A stretch of DNA of 30,848 bases, from NCBI GenBank assembly GCA_900546385.1, contig URCT01000016.1, positions 1 to 30,848 on the forward strand. Direction: 5' to 3'. The DNA is from an uncultured Eubacteriales bacterium (lineage in GTDB: Bacteria; Bacillota; Clostridia; Oscillospirales; CAG-382). A model generated the notes under the pieces. The model was not told where the DNA came from and did no database searches. It saw only the letters and a program-made list of their open reading frames with translations. The position numbers and the translations under genes were made by a program. Shown here piece after piece: positions 15,601-22,898 of the stretch. Each line of letters opens with the position of its first letter. The first letter of the stretch is position 1.

Positions 15601-16032
15601 GGTATACGCTTCTCGGCAACGGTCAATGCAAGAACCAAGGCAGCCCTCGAAGAATACGGCTTTATCGTGGCACTTGAGGATACTGTCGGCGACGGCGAAT
15701 TGACCTTCAACACCAAAAACGACACGACCGGCGCACCGTTATACGTGACCGGTACGGCGTACAGCAAATCCAAGGGCATCGATTGCCAGTATGATGTCAG
15801 CCCGACCGGCGTTACCACCTTTACGGCCGTGTGCGTCGGCATTCCGAGCACAGCACACGCCACACGCATGGTGGTTCGTCCGTATGCCGTGTTTACCAAC
15901 AACGGCTTAAAGACGACCTTCTACGGCACGGCCGTCAAGAGCTCGCTCATCGAAGCGGCGCAAGCGGTTCGCGATGCCGGCGGCGAAGCCTATGAGGCCA
16001 ACAAAGAGTATATTGACGGCATTTTAGGCTAA
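12613..16032 (+). CDS. Large secreted repeat protein with Listeria-Bacteroides-type repeat
   Basis: A 1139-aa exported protein of unknown function. A Sec signal peptide (MKKICAILLSALMLVSLCVP, cleavage near AGA-23) leads into two similar units of about 330-345 residues. Each opens with a PGLNT motif (R53 and K375) and ends in a YYK-[IV]-x-YI strand (218 and 562) with LYD-x-x-G-x-[LV] and a closing NEDINLYP/NKDITLYA strand. A third repeat (895-975: FTVTYDTNAP ... GHVFRGWALTADA ... DLTVYAVW) fits the Listeria-Bacteroides beta-grasp repeat. The last ~155 residues (TTGKTVSIRSG onward) form a separate domain that I know only as an unnamed C-terminal domain. No LPXTG, SLH or catalytic motif is visible. 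The start has AAAAGGAG and a consensus promoter. It probably is an abundant surface or released protein, possibly carbohydrate-binding. Confidence 0.9.
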   Translation: MKKICAILLSALMLVSLCVPAGAFELEAVETVKETTDPSEADTALTAVDPLLRPGLNTVNGKTVPEDFESWTKDNPAIVSSKGATARKIENSPADVNGHAADKCVVLERKNIAAEAYPQYVVAARMEKDRTYALAFNLYGVLNTTDICAWIMSSDSRQVVANFGELFGKAIQGNSWYSFENKALSWNKDSGNVLLIQLKAPKNEASDYTWYLDDLFVMPYYKINYIGTDGNILSTEQVLYDADGNVLTAYTPKADNYPAGVLGWSTERGESAPMTEITLANEDINLYPVVEPDAYFTYESDIISGKSGTTFTVTAADAASWSVDVGTTEATYVSDGNTLTVTAQGYAGIITVSATDTNAEEHTHTFRLFSGEKWKPGLNTITGTTEAFDFEGISQEDIFATVTEKDGTVLTGKIMNGAGNSSGKYEPHWFLTSNPRANDVNSSLTAVYSNYRFCYMRPIAEYNPKIEKERPVNYQFDVLSSGTLYTLINGAAGANVYSDGLGSGSTDAWKHESMTVLIEGTKHATGGAADGIAFISSGPKDGSPYNESITGKYCFMDNISYIPYYKVTYIALDGETVAATEYVLYDEHGKLMTEYVPDLSKVDGAYGYSLTKDGPRVGSVKLENKDITLYASDATELLFGSKAYPIESETFTVPTPADAGEVSENFRVWLDRSGNKYLPGDTLSGETLDALIGMSFTPYYQDATKPAMGFAFEGKASGNFNVGNTVSNKFSYTEFMEDDGRSILHARAYKWNPTSLSTDSRVSIVAATPFDAFEYNIISYTYKINTLKDSNLKDITAPANMKIYYNNGKGNGIWCSSPAADGCPGEHIPANSYYVTVTDDYQTLEIDMGLEENNITGHGWTAGGKISELHIDPAKIQLSGVQDTYIDSLRVYRDGIFTVTYDTNAPEYYEDLVYGEVEPDTGRGVGTGYLLSDKKPVVEGHVFRGWALTADATPDQTITEVDLTGDLTVYAVWSETPAAPTTGKTVSIRSGADGVNGIRFSATVNARTKAALEEYGFIVALEDTVGDGELTFNTKNDTTGAPLYVTGTAYSKSKGIDCQYDVSPTGVTTFTAVCVGIPSTAHATRMVVRPYAVFTNNGLKTTFYGTAVKSSLIEAAQAVRDAGGEAYEANKEYIDGILG

Positions 16033-16051
16033 ACAACTCCAATAAAAAGAG

Positions 16052-16090
16052 CGGCGGATGTCCTTTCCAAAAGGATGTCCGCCGTTTTTT
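16052..16090 (+). terminator. Terminator of the large secreted-protein gene
   Basis: Stem CGGCGGA / TCCGCCG with a 2-nt internal mismatch, then TCCTT / AAGGA, followed by T6. It starts 20 bp after the stop codon. Confidence 0.88.
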
Positions 16091-16106
16091 GTATAAAAAA
16101 CGCAAG

Positions 16107-16145
16107 ACGAGCCTGTACACTGCAGAATGCAACATACAGGCTCGT
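16107..16145 (-). terminator. Terminator hairpin of the rhamnosidase gene
   Basis: Perfect 11-bp inverted repeat ACGAGCCTGTA / TACAGGCTCGT. On the minus strand a T6 run follows about 6 nt after the stem. It lies 15 bp beyond the rhamnosidase stop. Confidence 0.7.
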
Positions 16146-16160
16146 TCTTTGTATTAACGG

Positions 16161-18233
16161 CTATACGCCGCCGAACACATCCTCGGCATAATATTTTCCG
16201 AACATATACACCGGCACGGCTGACCAACCATGGCAAAGGCTTCCGGCTCTCGAAAAATCGTCCGCGCCCTTGTCGGTTTCCCAAAAGGTGTCCGCACCGC
16301 GCTTTAGCATGGCGCCCCAACGGGTTTCGATTTCCGTTAAAATCTCCTTTTTGCGGTGACCGCGCTTTAAGAAAGCTTCGTAAGCGAAGATCGTCATGCT
16401 GAGCGAGACCGGAATCAGCGTTTCGGAAGCGAGTGCTTTTTCAACAAGCGGCACATAGGCGGACGGCGTGCTGTCGGTATACAACATGAGTGCCTGCGTC
16501 AAATCGTGCCGAGGCGCGGCATCGGTGAGCCGCGTGCGGTAAGCGCCGTGCGCCGGATCAAAAAAGGCTTTGTGCGCGGCTTCTTTGAGAGAAGCGGCAG
16601 CGGCGGCATATTTGGCGATGAGCTTCGGCTCGGCTGTTTCGCAGAGTGCGGCAAAGCATTCGAGCGCATCGGCGACAAAGGCGCATAACGGTGCTTCGTA
16701 AATCTTTTCCGTGTCGGCAAAGCGTTCATTGCCCTCCAAACCGTCGCGCCATTCATAGAAGTTCCAGTGCTCTGCGCCGGTGTATAAGGGGATTAAGCCG
16801 GTGTCGTCGATGCGGCTCACAAAGCCGTCGGCGATGGCACGCAGCGTCGGGAACAGCTCGGAAACAAGCGTATTGTCGCCGCTGTAGCAGCGGTATTCGT
16901 ATATTTCACGCAAGAAAATGGCGGTAAAGCTCGGAATGGTAATGGAAACGCGGCCGGGTGCGCACAGCTCCAAAAGCGCGTCGTGCGGTCGGAAGGAACG
17001 CGCCATCAAGGCAAGCGAAGCGCGCGGAAAGCGGAACTCGCGGAACGCATAGTAGCCGCACAGAATCTGAATGCGGCTGTCCATGCCGTATAACGACTGT
17101 TCGCGCCACGGGCAGTCTTCATAGTGCTCGTGCATACACATCCGCAGCGTTTTGACACCGACTTCGTAAATCTGCTTGTGCAGACCGTCGTCGGTCGGAC
17201 ACGGATAGACGGTGAGCGGATAATCGGTCGGCAGCACACCGACGTTTTGCAGCGTCGCTTCCTTTGCGTAAACGTGCAGCTGCAGGTACCGCAGTCCGAT
17301 ACGCTGGAACGGATAGAAAAAGTCGTTATGTCCCTTTTTGGCAACAAAACGGAAGCAAAAATTGCGTGTGCCGAGCAGGCTGCGCACGCGCAAATCCTCG
17401 TAATGCTCGCCGAAGCCGACCAAAATTTCAGTATCCTCCGGCACATCGCAGGAAAACGAAAGATAACCGGCTGTTTCGCCGCCGAGATCGTAGAAAAAGT
17501 ACAACCCGTCGGCCGTGTCGTTCTCACCAAACGCTAAATGACTGCCGTTTGCGGTGCGCGAGACCGCCGAAAACGGCTTTGCCGACAAAAAGGCGGTGTA
17601 CATACGCGCAGCCTTGGGTAAGGAAGCGTCATTTTCACGGAAAATGCCCTGCGCCGTGAGCTTTGCGTCAATCGGCGCACCGATTGTGAGCTTTTCGATC
17701 GGGCGCGGCGCAAGCTCACGCGGCTTTTCGACGGGAATGCTGTCCCGGAACGGCGGCAGCGAAGCGCGTGCGTCGAACTCCGCGTTAAAGCCGAGCTGAT
17801 AGGTGAGGCGCTCGTGTGTGTCAAGATAGCGCGTGTCGTGCGTGCTCGGCGTTTTTGCGGAGCTTGCCGCTAACGTTTTTTCGGCTTGCACGACTGCAAA
17901 AATCACGCCGGGCGTGCCTTTGGCGCGTGTCGAGAAGTTTTCGCCGCAGACATAGTGGCCGACGGTGAGCGTGTTGCGGCCTGGCTTGCAGAACGGCGTA
18001 AGGTCGATGGTGTCGTAAACCGGGTGAAAATCGTAATCCTCGAAAACACCGGCATCGGCAAACGTGTCGTTCACAAACACGGCATATTGCGAAAATGCGC
18101 TGATGTACAGTGTCACGGGCGCGTCGGCGGTTACGTCAAACGAAGCGGTGTACAAATAGTATCGATGGGTCGGCGAAGCGTCGCCGTCGGTGTCGGCCAT
18201 GATCCAGGCGGCATCCTTGAATAGGTTTTCCAT
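16161..18233 (-). CDS. Alpha-L-rhamnosidase, GH78 type, cytoplasmic
   Basis: The 690-aa protein has a beta-sandwich N-terminal half and a C-terminal (alpha/alpha)6-barrel as in GH78. The key block is EDCPWREQSLYGMDSRIQ: D373, E378 and D385 have the same spacing (5 and 7 residues) as the acidic residues of characterised GH78 enzymes, D373 being the expected general acid. Further family motifs are HWNFYEWRDG (about 488) and SLCHGWSAVPVYM (about 660). It would cleave terminal alpha-L-rhamnose from oligosaccharides or plant glycosides. There is no signal peptide, so substrates must be imported; no transporter is in the window. The ATG at 18233 follows AAAGGA by 11 nt. The gene has its own promoter, a tandem repeat in the leader and a terminator. 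Confidence 0.88.
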   Translation of the reverse strand: MENLFKDAAWIMADTDGDASPTHRYYLYTASFDVTADAPVTLYISAFSQYAVFVNDTFADAGVFEDYDFHPVYDTIDLTPFCKPGRNTLTVGHYVCGENFSTRAKGTPGVIFAVVQAEKTLAASSAKTPSTHDTRYLDTHERLTYQLGFNAEFDARASLPPFRDSIPVEKPRELAPRPIEKLTIGAPIDAKLTAQGIFRENDASLPKAARMYTAFLSAKPFSAVSRTANGSHLAFGENDTADGLYFFYDLGGETAGYLSFSCDVPEDTEILVGFGEHYEDLRVRSLLGTRNFCFRFVAKKGHNDFFYPFQRIGLRYLQLHVYAKEATLQNVGVLPTDYPLTVYPCPTDDGLHKQIYEVGVKTLRMCMHEHYEDCPWREQSLYGMDSRIQILCGYYAFREFRFPRASLALMARSFRPHDALLELCAPGRVSITIPSFTAIFLREIYEYRCYSGDNTLVSELFPTLRAIADGFVSRIDDTGLIPLYTGAEHWNFYEWRDGLEGNERFADTEKIYEAPLCAFVADALECFAALCETAEPKLIAKYAAAAASLKEAAHKAFFDPAHGAYRTRLTDAAPRHDLTQALMLYTDSTPSAYVPLVEKALASETLIPVSLSMTIFAYEAFLKRGHRKKEILTEIETRWGAMLKRGADTFWETDKGADDFSRAGSLCHGWSAVPVYMFGKYYAEDVFGGV

Positions 18234-18254
18234 AGAGGGATCAATCCTTTCGGA

Positions 18255-18274
18255 AATACTTGCTAATACTTGCT
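18255..18274. repeat. Tandem 10-bp repeat in the rhamnosidase leader
   Basis: AATACTTGCT occurs twice back to back, between the rhamnosidase promoter and its start codon. It might be a regulator site but could be chance. Confidence 0.8.
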
Positions 18275-18315
18275 TTGAAGGACCGAAGGCGGTAAAGTGC
18301 TTGTTCGATCATCTT

Positions 18316-18344
18316 ATCTTACCATAGCCTTAGGCACTTGTCAA
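18316..18344 (-). promoter_or_regulatory. Sigma-A promoter of the rhamnosidase gene
   Basis: On the minus strand, -35 TTGACA (18344-18339), 17-bp spacer, -10 TAAGAT (18321-18316). The leader would be about 75 nt. Confidence 0.83.
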
Positions 18345-18413
18345 GCAAAGCTAACCAAAAAAACGTTTTCACGGTGTTTTTTTGCGGCAGACGGAGGATT
18401 TTTCCGGCCGCTC

Positions 18414-18442
18414 TTGATTTTTCCGCGTTTTGCGTATATAAT
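18414..18442 (+). promoter_or_regulatory. Sigma-A promoter of the YycH/YycI-like pair
   Basis: -35 TTGATT (18414-18419), 17-bp spacer, -10 TATAAT (18437-18442). It is divergent from the rhamnosidase promoter, about 70 bp away. Confidence 0.83.
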
Positions 18443-18493
18443 AGAGAAGAAAAGACCGTGTGTATCCGGTCGTCGACCGAAAGGAGCGTTGGC

Positions 18494-19939
18494 ATGAAAC
18501 GAAAAACGCCGAAAAAAACGGCATTGCCGTCCGAACCGACGGTGCTTTCCCCGGAAAAACCGAAAAAAGACGTGCTTTTGGGCGGCTTGATCGCCTTGGC
18601 GGCCGTTTTGTTTTTTGCGATGCTTGCCCTGTGCGGTGTCTATCTGAATATGCGCACGGGCAACCGCACGTCGACACTGCCGTCGGTTCCGGCCAGCGAC
18701 CGCTGGATCCTCACCGGCAGCGGCGGCAACCTGCAAAGCGGCGCAAAATCCTTGCTTTCACCGTCGTTTATCGGCATCAAAACAGCGGACGGCACCATGA
18801 CGGCGGCTACCTTTGATACCGCTTCGCGCAAAAATCTGCAAAAGGAACTGGAAGCGGTGCTTGATCCGTTGCTGTCCGGCGAGATCCGCACCGCTGAAAT
18901 TACGCGGGAGGCCGACAAACGCGCCTTTGCCGCCGATCTGTGCCGCGCCGAACGCTATCTGTTCTGCTCCTTTTTCGGTGAACTGCCGGCAGCAAGTCTT
19001 GTACCGGCCATCCGTGCCGGGGATTTTCCCGAGCTTGAACAAAACTTTTTTGTCCGCTATCTGTTTTTACTGCCGGATGAAGACGAAAATCTTTATGCGG
19101 TTTGCTTGGACGATGCGTACAACGCCGTGTTTTTGTATCCGCATGACCAAACGCCCTACACCGCCGACCAGCTCTCGGCATATACTGGTGTGGGAGGCTA
19201 TGCCGCTTTTTCCTTTGTAAACGGCCTTCCGGAAAGTGCCGTGTATACCGAATCGTTTGATGTGGATTCGGTGGTGGTGATGTCCTCGGGCGCGTTTTAT
19301 ACGTATGATGTGAACGAAGAAAAAACAAAAGCCTTGTTAAAGACGCTCGGCTTTAACATAAACACCGTCAAAAGCATCCGTTCCGGCAACAATGCCACCA
19401 TCGATTTTGTGGACGGCGAACGGGAACTCTATGTATCCCTTTCGGACGGAAGGTTCGTTTTTTCCTCTGACGAGGACGGCCTTATGCTGTCGGACTTTTT
19501 GGGCTACTATCCGGCTGACGGAAAGAATTATACATTTGCGGATCAGATTTTGTGCGTCAAATATTTGCTCGGCTCGCTTGACCGCATTCTGGTGGGCGGC
19601 GATGCGTCTCCGGTGCTTGTCGGCGCTTCGCTCGACACGGACGGCACCGCCGTGTTCCGCTTGAAATATTTCTATAACGGCGTGATGCTTACCGAAAACG
19701 CCGCCGATATCGTCGTGCATATCCGCAATAACCGCTTGGTGCGGCTGTCGGCGGTCACGCTGTTCTGCGACGGCGGCAGCTTGACCAAACCGGTTCTGCC
19801 GCAAACGTTCGTCCTGCCGCTGTTTGAAAATGCGGAAAACCGGTCGTGTTCGTATCATGCCATGTTTGAAAACGATTCGGAGACTAACCAGGTGCGCTTG
19901 GTTTGGGTTGCGGAGGAAACGGAGGACCTATGGAACTAA
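18494..19939 (+). CDS. YycH-like membrane-anchored regulatory protein
   Basis: A 481-aa protein with a basic N-terminus, one membrane helix (about 27-52) and a large extracytoplasmic part. Size, topology and gene order (followed at once by a YycI-like gene) match YycH. In Bacillus and relatives, YycH works with YycI to tune the WalK kinase that controls cell-wall metabolism. Sequence similarity is not striking by eye, so the name rests mainly on architecture and context. The ATG at 18494 has AAAGGAG 7 nt ahead. It overlaps the next gene by 10 nt, and murA follows 300 bp later, which fits a cell-wall role. No walR/walK genes are in the window. Confidence 0.68.
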   Translation: MKRKTPKKTALPSEPTVLSPEKPKKDVLLGGLIALAAVLFFAMLALCGVYLNMRTGNRTSTLPSVPASDRWILTGSGGNLQSGAKSLLSPSFIGIKTADGTMTAATFDTASRKNLQKELEAVLDPLLSGEIRTAEITREADKRAFAADLCRAERYLFCSFFGELPAASLVPAIRAGDFPELEQNFFVRYLFLLPDEDENLYAVCLDDAYNAVFLYPHDQTPYTADQLSAYTGVGGYAAFSFVNGLPESAVYTESFDVDSVVVMSSGAFYTYDVNEEKTKALLKTLGFNINTVKSIRSGNNATIDFVDGERELYVSLSDGRFVFSSDEDGLMLSDFLGYYPADGKNYTFADQILCVKYLLGSLDRILVGGDASPVLVGASLDTDGTAVFRLKYFYNGVMLTENAADIVVHIRNNRLVRLSAVTLFCDGGSLTKPVLPQTFVLPLFENAENRSCSYHAMFENDSETNQVRLVWVAEETEDLWN

Positions 19940-20841
19940 AACGGGTTTGTGCCTTCTTGGTCGGTGCCTTTTTGGTGGTGGATGTGTTTTTGCTCGTGTT
20001 ATGCATCCATTTGAACAATACGCTCTTGTATCTGTCCGGCGATATGATCGATAACGCCGTGAGCTATGTGCGTTCACAGAATACGGCCATCGAACCGGAG
20101 GTCATTCAGCGCAAGATCCCCGATAACGCCGTGTACACCTTTCAGATCGCAAACACGGAGCTTGCCATGACGGTCGCCTCCAAACTCGCCGATACCTATT
20201 TTGACGGCGCACCGGTCAGCTTTGTGGAAACGCCGGACGGTGTGTCCTATACCGTCGGAAAAAGCACGGAGGTTGCTGCAAGCTTTCGCGTTTACACCGA
20301 TTCGTTTCGCTTTGAGTACACCACGACTGCCTTTGACCGCGATACGCTGTCGCTTCCGAGTGAGGCGTTTTCCGGCGCGAACCTGACGCTTTCCGACCGG
20401 CAGAAAAAAGGCGTGGCTGCCTTTGCCGAGGTCTTGAACGCTGCCGCAAAAAGCGCAAAGGCTTCGTATACGCTTTGCGGCGTAACGCCTGCTGACGGCG
20501 GCAGCTATGTCAGCCTTTCGCAGAATGTGTATGCCGACTATCCCATTGTCGGGATGTTTGTCAACCTGTATGTGTCGGAGGACGGAAACGTGCTTGCCGC
20601 CTGCGGCAACCGCATTTTCGCCTCTCCCGTGCGCTCCTATGCGCCGACTCTGACGGATGGCTTAAACGCGGTCTATGCGCTCGATTTCTCGTCGGTCGCC
20701 GCGGTGCAGTCCGAACGGGTCGTTTATACCTATCGCTATGCCGGAGGCGCAACGCATTATTTGGTTCCGGTATGGGAAATCGTATATCTTGATAGAGATA
20801 ACCATGCACAGACACTATATGTTGATAGCGTTAAAAAATAA
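19930..20841 (+). CDS. YycI-like membrane-anchored regulatory protein
   Basis: A 303-aa protein starting MELKRVCAFLVGAFLVVDVF, a short cytoplasmic tip and one N-terminal membrane helix followed by an outside domain. The stretch LYLSGDMIDNAVSYVRSQNTA right after the helix, and the late YRYAGGATHYLVPVWEI, fit the YycI pattern of two PepSY-like subdomains. YycI is the partner of YycH in modulating WalK. The start at 19930 has GGAGG 4 nt upstream, inside the end of the preceding gene; the 10-nt overlap indicates coupled translation. It could also be a more distant member of the same fold, since identification is by architecture and position. Confidence 0.68.
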   Translation: MELKRVCAFLVGAFLVVDVFLLVLCIHLNNTLLYLSGDMIDNAVSYVRSQNTAIEPEVIQRKIPDNAVYTFQIANTELAMTVASKLADTYFDGAPVSFVETPDGVSYTVGKSTEVAASFRVYTDSFRFEYTTTAFDRDTLSLPSEAFSGANLTLSDRQKKGVAAFAEVLNAAAKSAKASYTLCGVTPADGGSYVSLSQNVYADYPIVGMFVNLYVSEDGNVLAACGNRIFASPVRSYAPTLTDGLNAVYALDFSSVAAVQSERVVYTYRYAGGATHYLVPVWEIVYLDRDNHAQTLYVDSVKK

Positions 20842-20900
20842 ACATATGAATAAAAGGTTAATTTTGACAGAATTCTCTGTTTTTTTCATGGAAAGTATGC

Positions 20901-20906
20901 TATAAT
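20901..20906 (+). promoter_or_regulatory. Extended -10 promoter of murA
   Basis: TATAAT at 20901-20906 is preceded by TGC, an extended -10. No good -35 exists at 17 bp (TGTTTT at best); a TTGACA at 20868 is too far. The transcript would carry a leader of about 230 nt. Confidence 0.6.
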
Positions 20907-20926
20907 AACAACGGTTGTAGGATTAC

Positions 20927-21061
20927 GTCAACTGCTTGTTGGCGAATCCGGTTGACAAACGGTATTTCCGGGAAAAGAACAGAAAGTGCCCTGCCGCAGA
21001 ATGCAGAAAATGCCCTGCGGCGGACTTTATGCGCGCTTAGAGTGCTTGTGCGCTTGTGCGC
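20927..21061 (+). repeat. Repeat-rich murA leader
   Basis: The leader holds several small repeats. GTCAAC (20927-20932) and GTTGAC (20951-20956) are inverted. CAGAAAGTGCCCTGCCG (20980-20996) is repeated at 21004-21020 with two changes. GCCGCAG (20993-20999) pairs with CTGCGGC (21015-21021). TTGTGCGC is doubled in tandem at 21046-21061. No U-run follows the hairpin, so this is not a terminator, and no known riboswitch is recognised. No protein gene is seen here. Confidence 0.6.
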
Positions 21062-21141
21062 AGAACTTTTTGGCGCGTATGCGTATTTATCGCAGATTCT
21101 TTTTTCACTCAGTCACCATGCTTTGAAAGGAATGGCTCTTA

Positions 21142-22443
21142 ATGGAGAAAATTGTCATTACCGGCAATAAACCATTACATGGAACAATCGAGGTGAGCGG
21201 CATGAAAAACGCCGCTGTCGCCATCGTATTCGGCACGATTTTGGCCGAAGATAAATGCACGCTCGGCAATATCCCGATGATCAGCGATATTGCGGATGCT
21301 TTTGAGATACTTACTGCCGTCGGTGCAAGAATCCGGCGTATTGATAAAACCACCTATGAGATCGACACAACGCGTATCAATCCCTGTTCCGCTCCGTATG
21401 ACCTTGTGAAGAAATTCCGCGCGTCCTACTATATTCTCGGCGCGGAGCTCGGCCGCTTCGGCAGAGCCAAGGCTGCCTATCCCGGCGGCTGCGACATCGG
21501 CATCCGTCCGATCGACCAGCATATCAAGGGCTTTAAGGCACTCGGCGCAAACGTCGAATCGGTTTCGCGCGGCGGCTATGTCGATATCACCACCGAGGAC
21601 GGCCATCTGTACGGCGATTCGGTGTATCTCGACGTCGTTTCGGTCGGCGCGACCATCAACATCATGCTTGCCGCCTGCAAGGCGAAAGGCACGACTGTCA
21701 TTGACAATGCTGCGCGCGAACCGCACGTGGTTGACCTTGCAAACTTCTTAAACTCCTGCGGCGCGGATATTTCCGGTGCCGGCACGGAGGTTATCAAGAT
21801 ACGCGGCGTGGAGAAGCTTCACGGCGTGCATTACGACATCATTCCGGATATGATCGAAGCCGGAACCTATATGATCGCGGCGGCAGCCACCGGCGGCGAT
21901 CTGACCATCACAAACGTTATCCCCAAGCACTTAGACACCGTGACGGCAAAGCTTCTCGAAATGGGCGTCAACGTCGAGGAATTCGACGATGCCGTGCGCG
22001 TGTCGGCCTTCGGCTGCACGCTCAAGGGAACGTATGTCAAAACCGCTCCGTATCCGGGCTTCCCGACCGATATGAATCCGCAGATGGGCGTGCTGATGTG
22101 CATTGCCAAAGGCGAATCCAGCATCCGGGAGGGCGTTTGGGACAACCGCTTCAAATATGTGGATGAACTCATCCGCATGGGCGCAAAAATCAAAAGCGAT
22201 TCACAGTATGCCGTCTTCACCGGCGTGTCGCACTTGCACGGCGCACCCATTTCGGCGTGCGATCTTCGTGCCGGAGCCGCCTTTATCATTGCCGGACTCA
22301 TGGCACACGGCGTGACCGAGATCGATCACATCCACCATATCCAGCGCGGCTACGAGGATATCGTCGGCAAGCTGCAAAAGGTCGGCGCGGATATCACGCT
22401 TCGTTACGAACCGGACGACGCCGGTGTCTTGAGCGTCGGCTGA
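21142..22443 (+). CDS. murA: UDP-N-acetylglucosamine 1-carboxyvinyltransferase
   Basis: MurA transfers enolpyruvate from PEP to UDP-GlcNAc, the committed step of peptidoglycan synthesis. The 433-aa protein has the conserved K22-N23 pair (GMKNAAVA), the flexible active-site loop with the catalytic, fosfomycin-targeted Cys-117 (YPGGCDIGIRPID), and the FPTDMNPQ and HIQRGYEDIVGKL stretches of the EPT fold. Having Cys rather than Asp in the loop predicts fosfomycin sensitivity of this copy. The ATG at 21142 has AAAGGA 10 nt upstream. It follows the YycHI-like pair on the same strand behind its own leader and ends at a strong bidirectional terminator. Confidence 0.96.
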   Translation: MEKIVITGNKPLHGTIEVSGMKNAAVAIVFGTILAEDKCTLGNIPMISDIADAFEILTAVGARIRRIDKTTYEIDTTRINPCSAPYDLVKKFRASYYILGAELGRFGRAKAAYPGGCDIGIRPIDQHIKGFKALGANVESVSRGGYVDITTEDGHLYGDSVYLDVVSVGATINIMLAACKAKGTTVIDNAAREPHVVDLANFLNSCGADISGAGTEVIKIRGVEKLHGVHYDIIPDMIEAGTYMIAAAATGGDLTITNVIPKHLDTVTAKLLEMGVNVEEFDDAVRVSAFGCTLKGTYVKTAPYPGFPTDMNPQMGVLMCIAKGESSIREGVWDNRFKYVDELIRMGAKIKSDSQYAVFTGVSHLHGAPISACDLRAGAAFIIAGLMAHGVTEIDHIHHIQRGYEDIVGKLQKVGADITLRYEPDDAGVLSVG

Positions 22444-22460
22444 CAAAACAATATAAAAAT

Positions 22461-22501
22461 AGCAGGCCGGCACGATTGTGTCAGCCTGCTTTCCGTTTTT
22501 T
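22461..22501. terminator. Bidirectional terminator between murA and the small unknown gene
   Basis: AGCAGGC / GCCTGCT outer stem and a GGCAC / GTGTC inner stem. On plus, TTCCG then T6 follows; on minus, ATTTTTAT follows directly. The two flanking genes are convergent. Confidence 0.88.
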
Positions 22502-22506
22502 GGCAC

Positions 22507-22851
22507 TTACGACAAATGCGCTTCGTAGTACACGGTCACTGTGCGCTCTTTTCCGGTGTCGAGATCCACAAACGTGATGACGCAGCCGTCAAGGCTCATG
22601 AATTCCCAAATGTTCATCTCATCCACCGTCAGCCGGAAAATCGTTTTTGTGCCGACCGTGGCACAAAGCTCGTTCTTCTTCTCACCGATGAGATTGAGAT
22701 GGCCGCCGCGCGCAAGAATGGTATCCACGCCGGTCTCATCCTTTTCGGAAATGTACTTGAACGGCGTGTCGTGGAGCTTTGCCGCAATGCGGCGTTTGGT
22801 TTGCAGCTCTTTCGAGCCTTTGCCGAAAAGGGCGGTCAGTTTTTCAAACAT
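22507..22851 (-). CDS. Small protein of unknown function
   Basis: A 114-aa soluble protein that I do not recognise. It starts MFEKLTALFGKGSKE, then a beta-rich body (TPFKYISE, HLNLIGEKKN, TIFRLTVDEMNIWEF, GCVITFVDLDTGKERTVTVYYE). There is no signal peptide, membrane helix or metal motif. The ATG at 22851 has GGAGAG about 7 nt ahead; a TTG at 22866 is in frame but would overlap that site. It converges on murA and is divergent from the BNR-repeat gene with only 47 bp between. Codon use matches the neighbours and the open frame spans the region between a good ribosome binding site and a terminator, so it is probably a real gene. Confidence 0.72.
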   Translation of the reverse strand: MFEKLTALFGKGSKELQTKRRIAAKLHDTPFKYISEKDETGVDTILARGGHLNLIGEKKNELCATVGTKTIFRLTVDEMNIWEFMSLDGCVITFVDLDTGKERTVTVYYEAHLS

Positions 22852-22898
22852 TGTTTTTCTCTCCAAGTTTCGATTTGTAAAACAGAAAGGTTGTTATT

